Part shown: piece after piece, positions 6,491 to 7,235 of the stretch
Numbering within the stretch: position 1 is the first letter of the stretch
How the letters are laid out: each line of letters begins with the position of its first letter
From: a bacterium
Lineage (GTDB): Bacteria > Chloroflexota > Dormibacteria > UBA8260 > Bog-877
Length of the DNA stretch: 7,235 bases
Reading direction: 5' to 3'
Assembly (NCBI GenBank): GCA_021791455.1
Contig: JAJYWM010000226.1
Location: 1-7,235 of the forward strand
Notes under the pieces: generated by a model
What the model was told of the DNA's origin: nothing
The model's input: the letters and a program-made list of their open reading frames with translations, nothing else
Database searches by the model: none
Position numbers and translations under genes: made by a program

Positions 6491-6559
6491 GGTGGACCTG
6501 CAAGCGGGGCTAGGGTGGACCTGAGGGCGGGGCTAGGGTGGACCTGAGGGCGGGGCTGA
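6491..6559 (+). repeat. Three 23-bp tandem repeats upstream of the ATP-binding protein gene
   Basis: Units at 6491-6513, 6514-6536 and 6537-6559 each begin GGTGGACCTG and continue with a CGGGGCT core near their end. Unit 2 differs from unit 1 at two inner bases (AGGG against CAAG after CCTG), and unit 3 ends CTGA instead of CTAG. A decayed earlier copy may lie just upstream (AGGGCAGGGGG near 6478). There are no unique spacers between units, so this is not a CRISPR array. The last unit supplies the -35-like TGGACC of the promoter for the next gene. Confidence 0.9.
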
Positions 6560-6567
6560 GCTACACT
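6539..6567 (+). promoter_or_regulatory. Promoter of the ATP-binding protein gene, -35 inside the last tandem repeat
   Basis: TGGACC (6539-6544, four of six matches to TTGACA), a 17-bp spacer and TACACT (6562-6567). The -10 ends seven bases before the ATG at 6575, so the transcript would be leaderless. A GGAG at 6568-6571 is too close to the ATG to work well as a ribosome binding site, which supports the leaderless reading. Confidence 0.5.
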
Positions 6568-6574
6568 GGAGCCT

Positions 6575-7235
6575 ATGAAGTACCAGAGACGCCTAGCTGA
6601 CGATAGATTGCAGCAACTACTGGCCGACTTCCCCGCTGTGATGATTAATGGGCCTCGGGCTGCCGGCAAGACAACTACCGCGCGGCAAGTCGCCGCCGAG
6701 ACAGTCAGTCTTGACAGCCCAGCCGACTCGGCTGCCTTTAAGGCCGATCCGGACGACGCTCTCCGAGGGAGAAGAGAGCCCTTGCTCTTAGACGAGTGGC
6801 AAGAGGTGCCTGAGGTGCTGGGAGCGGTCCGCAGAGCGGTGGATAGCGACCCCCGTCCCGGTCGCTTCATTGTGACCGGCAGTGTTAGGGGCGAGCTGGA
6901 GAACCGCGTCTGGCCCGGTACCGGCCGCTTCATTCGCATGAGTATGTACGGATTGACCGAAGTGGAGCTGCGAACGAGCCTAGACAAGCGGTCTGTAGGG
7001 TTCCTTGACAAAGTGGCCTCCTCCGACGTCGCTGCGTTTGCCAGGGGACAAACTCGGCCGCGGTTAAGCGACTACCTCGAGTTGGCCACCCGGGGCGGCT
7101 TTCCCGAGGTGGCACTGCGGCCTCTCTCTCAAGCGGCGAGAAGCAACTGGCTCGATAGTTACATTAGCCAAGTGATAACTAGAGACGCCCTTGCCGTGAT
7201 GCCACGGGGTAATCCCCAAAAGATGCGTGCCTACT
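6575..7235 (+). CDS. AAA_14/DUF4143-type ATP-binding protein, 3' end outside window
   Basis: First 220 codons of a P-loop ATPase, translated directly to the right edge without a stop. MINGPRAAGKTTTA (23-36) holds the Walker A motif GPRAAGKT, LLLDEWQEVP (70-79) is Walker B, and GRFIVTGS (96-103) matches the sensor strand of this group. RGGFPEVAL (173-181) and WLDSYISQVITRDA (192-205) match the start of the DUF4143 region, so a full protein of about 400 aa is expected. The family (COG1373-like) is widespread and its biochemical role is poorly defined. Codon use is looser than in the neighbours, with AGA seven times plus TTA, CTA and ATA, which suggests a separate origin. It is separated from tetR by 450 bp and has its own promoter, so it is not part of the exporter unit. 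Confidence 0.88.
   Translation, partial: MKYQRRLADDRLQQLLADFPAVMINGPRAAGKTTTARQVAAETVSLDSPADSAAFKADPDDALRGRREPLLLDEWQEVPEVLGAVRRAVDSDPRPGRFIVTGSVRGELENRVWPGTGRFIRMSMYGLTEVELRTSLDKRSVGFLDKVASSDVAAFARGQTRPRLSDYLELATRGGFPEVALRPLSQAARSNWLDSYISQVITRDALAVMPRGNPQKMRAY

Larger units (their letters stand above)
6125..6574. other. Gene-poor interval with hairpins and short repeats
   Basis: I see no convincing gene in these 450 bases. The only plus-strand open frame (6145-6513) has no ribosome binding site, no recognisable motif and runs into the tandem repeats. The stretch holds two good inverted repeats near the end of tetR, two short direct repeats each spaced 23 bp, the palindrome CTCAATTGAG (6363-6372) and the 23-bp tandem array before the ATPase. 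It is less GC-biased around 6340-6420 than the flanking genes. It may be a junction between the exporter module and a separately acquired gene. Confidence 0.6.

Noticed and set aside
6145..6513. 122-codon plus-strand frame in the gap after tetR
   Set aside because: It has no ribosome binding site, no domain and low-complexity composition, and it ends inside the tandem repeats.
6491..6559. CRISPR array
   Set aside because: The units are directly contiguous with no unique spacers, and there are no cas genes.

Overview
The window is GC-rich bacterial DNA. The gene types (a DrrA/DrrB-type ABC exporter, a DHA2-type drug efflux pump, TetR regulators), the frequent GTG starts and the promoter-to-start spacings that suggest leaderless mRNAs fit an actinobacterium or a similar high-GC lineage such as Chloroflexota/Dormibacterota. 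The sequence alone does not fix the taxon.

Layout. (1) Bases 1 to about 840, minus strand: a transposase of the IS1634 type that runs off the left edge and appears to lack its normal N-terminal part. (2) About 840-1050: a short gap full of palindromes. (3) 1051-3465, minus strand: a two-gene unit of a TetR-family regulator (upstream) and a 14-helix DHA2/EmrB-type MFS efflux pump. The regulator's stop codon directly abuts the pump's GTG start, and the pump's ribosome binding site lies inside the regulator gene. (4) 3466-3610: promoter and possible operator of that unit. (5) 3611-5412, minus strand: an ABC exporter of the daunorubicin-resistance type, with the ATPase overlapping its ABC-2 permease by 4 bp (ATGA). 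(6) 5413-5488: a compact divergent control region with back-to-back promoters and two 20-bp imperfect palindromes. (7) 5489-6124, plus strand: a second TetR regulator, the likely local repressor of the ABC exporter. (8) 6125-6574: 450 bp without a credible gene but rich in hairpins and short repeats, ending in three 23-bp tandem repeats. (9) 6575 to the right edge, plus strand: the first 220 codons of an ATP-binding protein of the AAA_14/DUF4143 type, with codon use unlike its neighbours.

How the genes work together. Two independent regulator-plus-exporter modules lie side by side, one powered by the proton gradient and one by ATP. Each probably responds to small toxic compounds, with its TetR protein releasing DNA when it binds a ligand. 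The substrates cannot be read from the sequence. A transposase remnant on one side and a foreign-looking ATPase on the other suggest an accessory region shaped by gene gain.

I did not find a clearly new multi-gene system. The points most worth a second look are the 23-bp repeat array that places a -35-like element in every unit ahead of the ATPase, the divergent operator region, and the long basic C-terminal tail on the first TetR protein.
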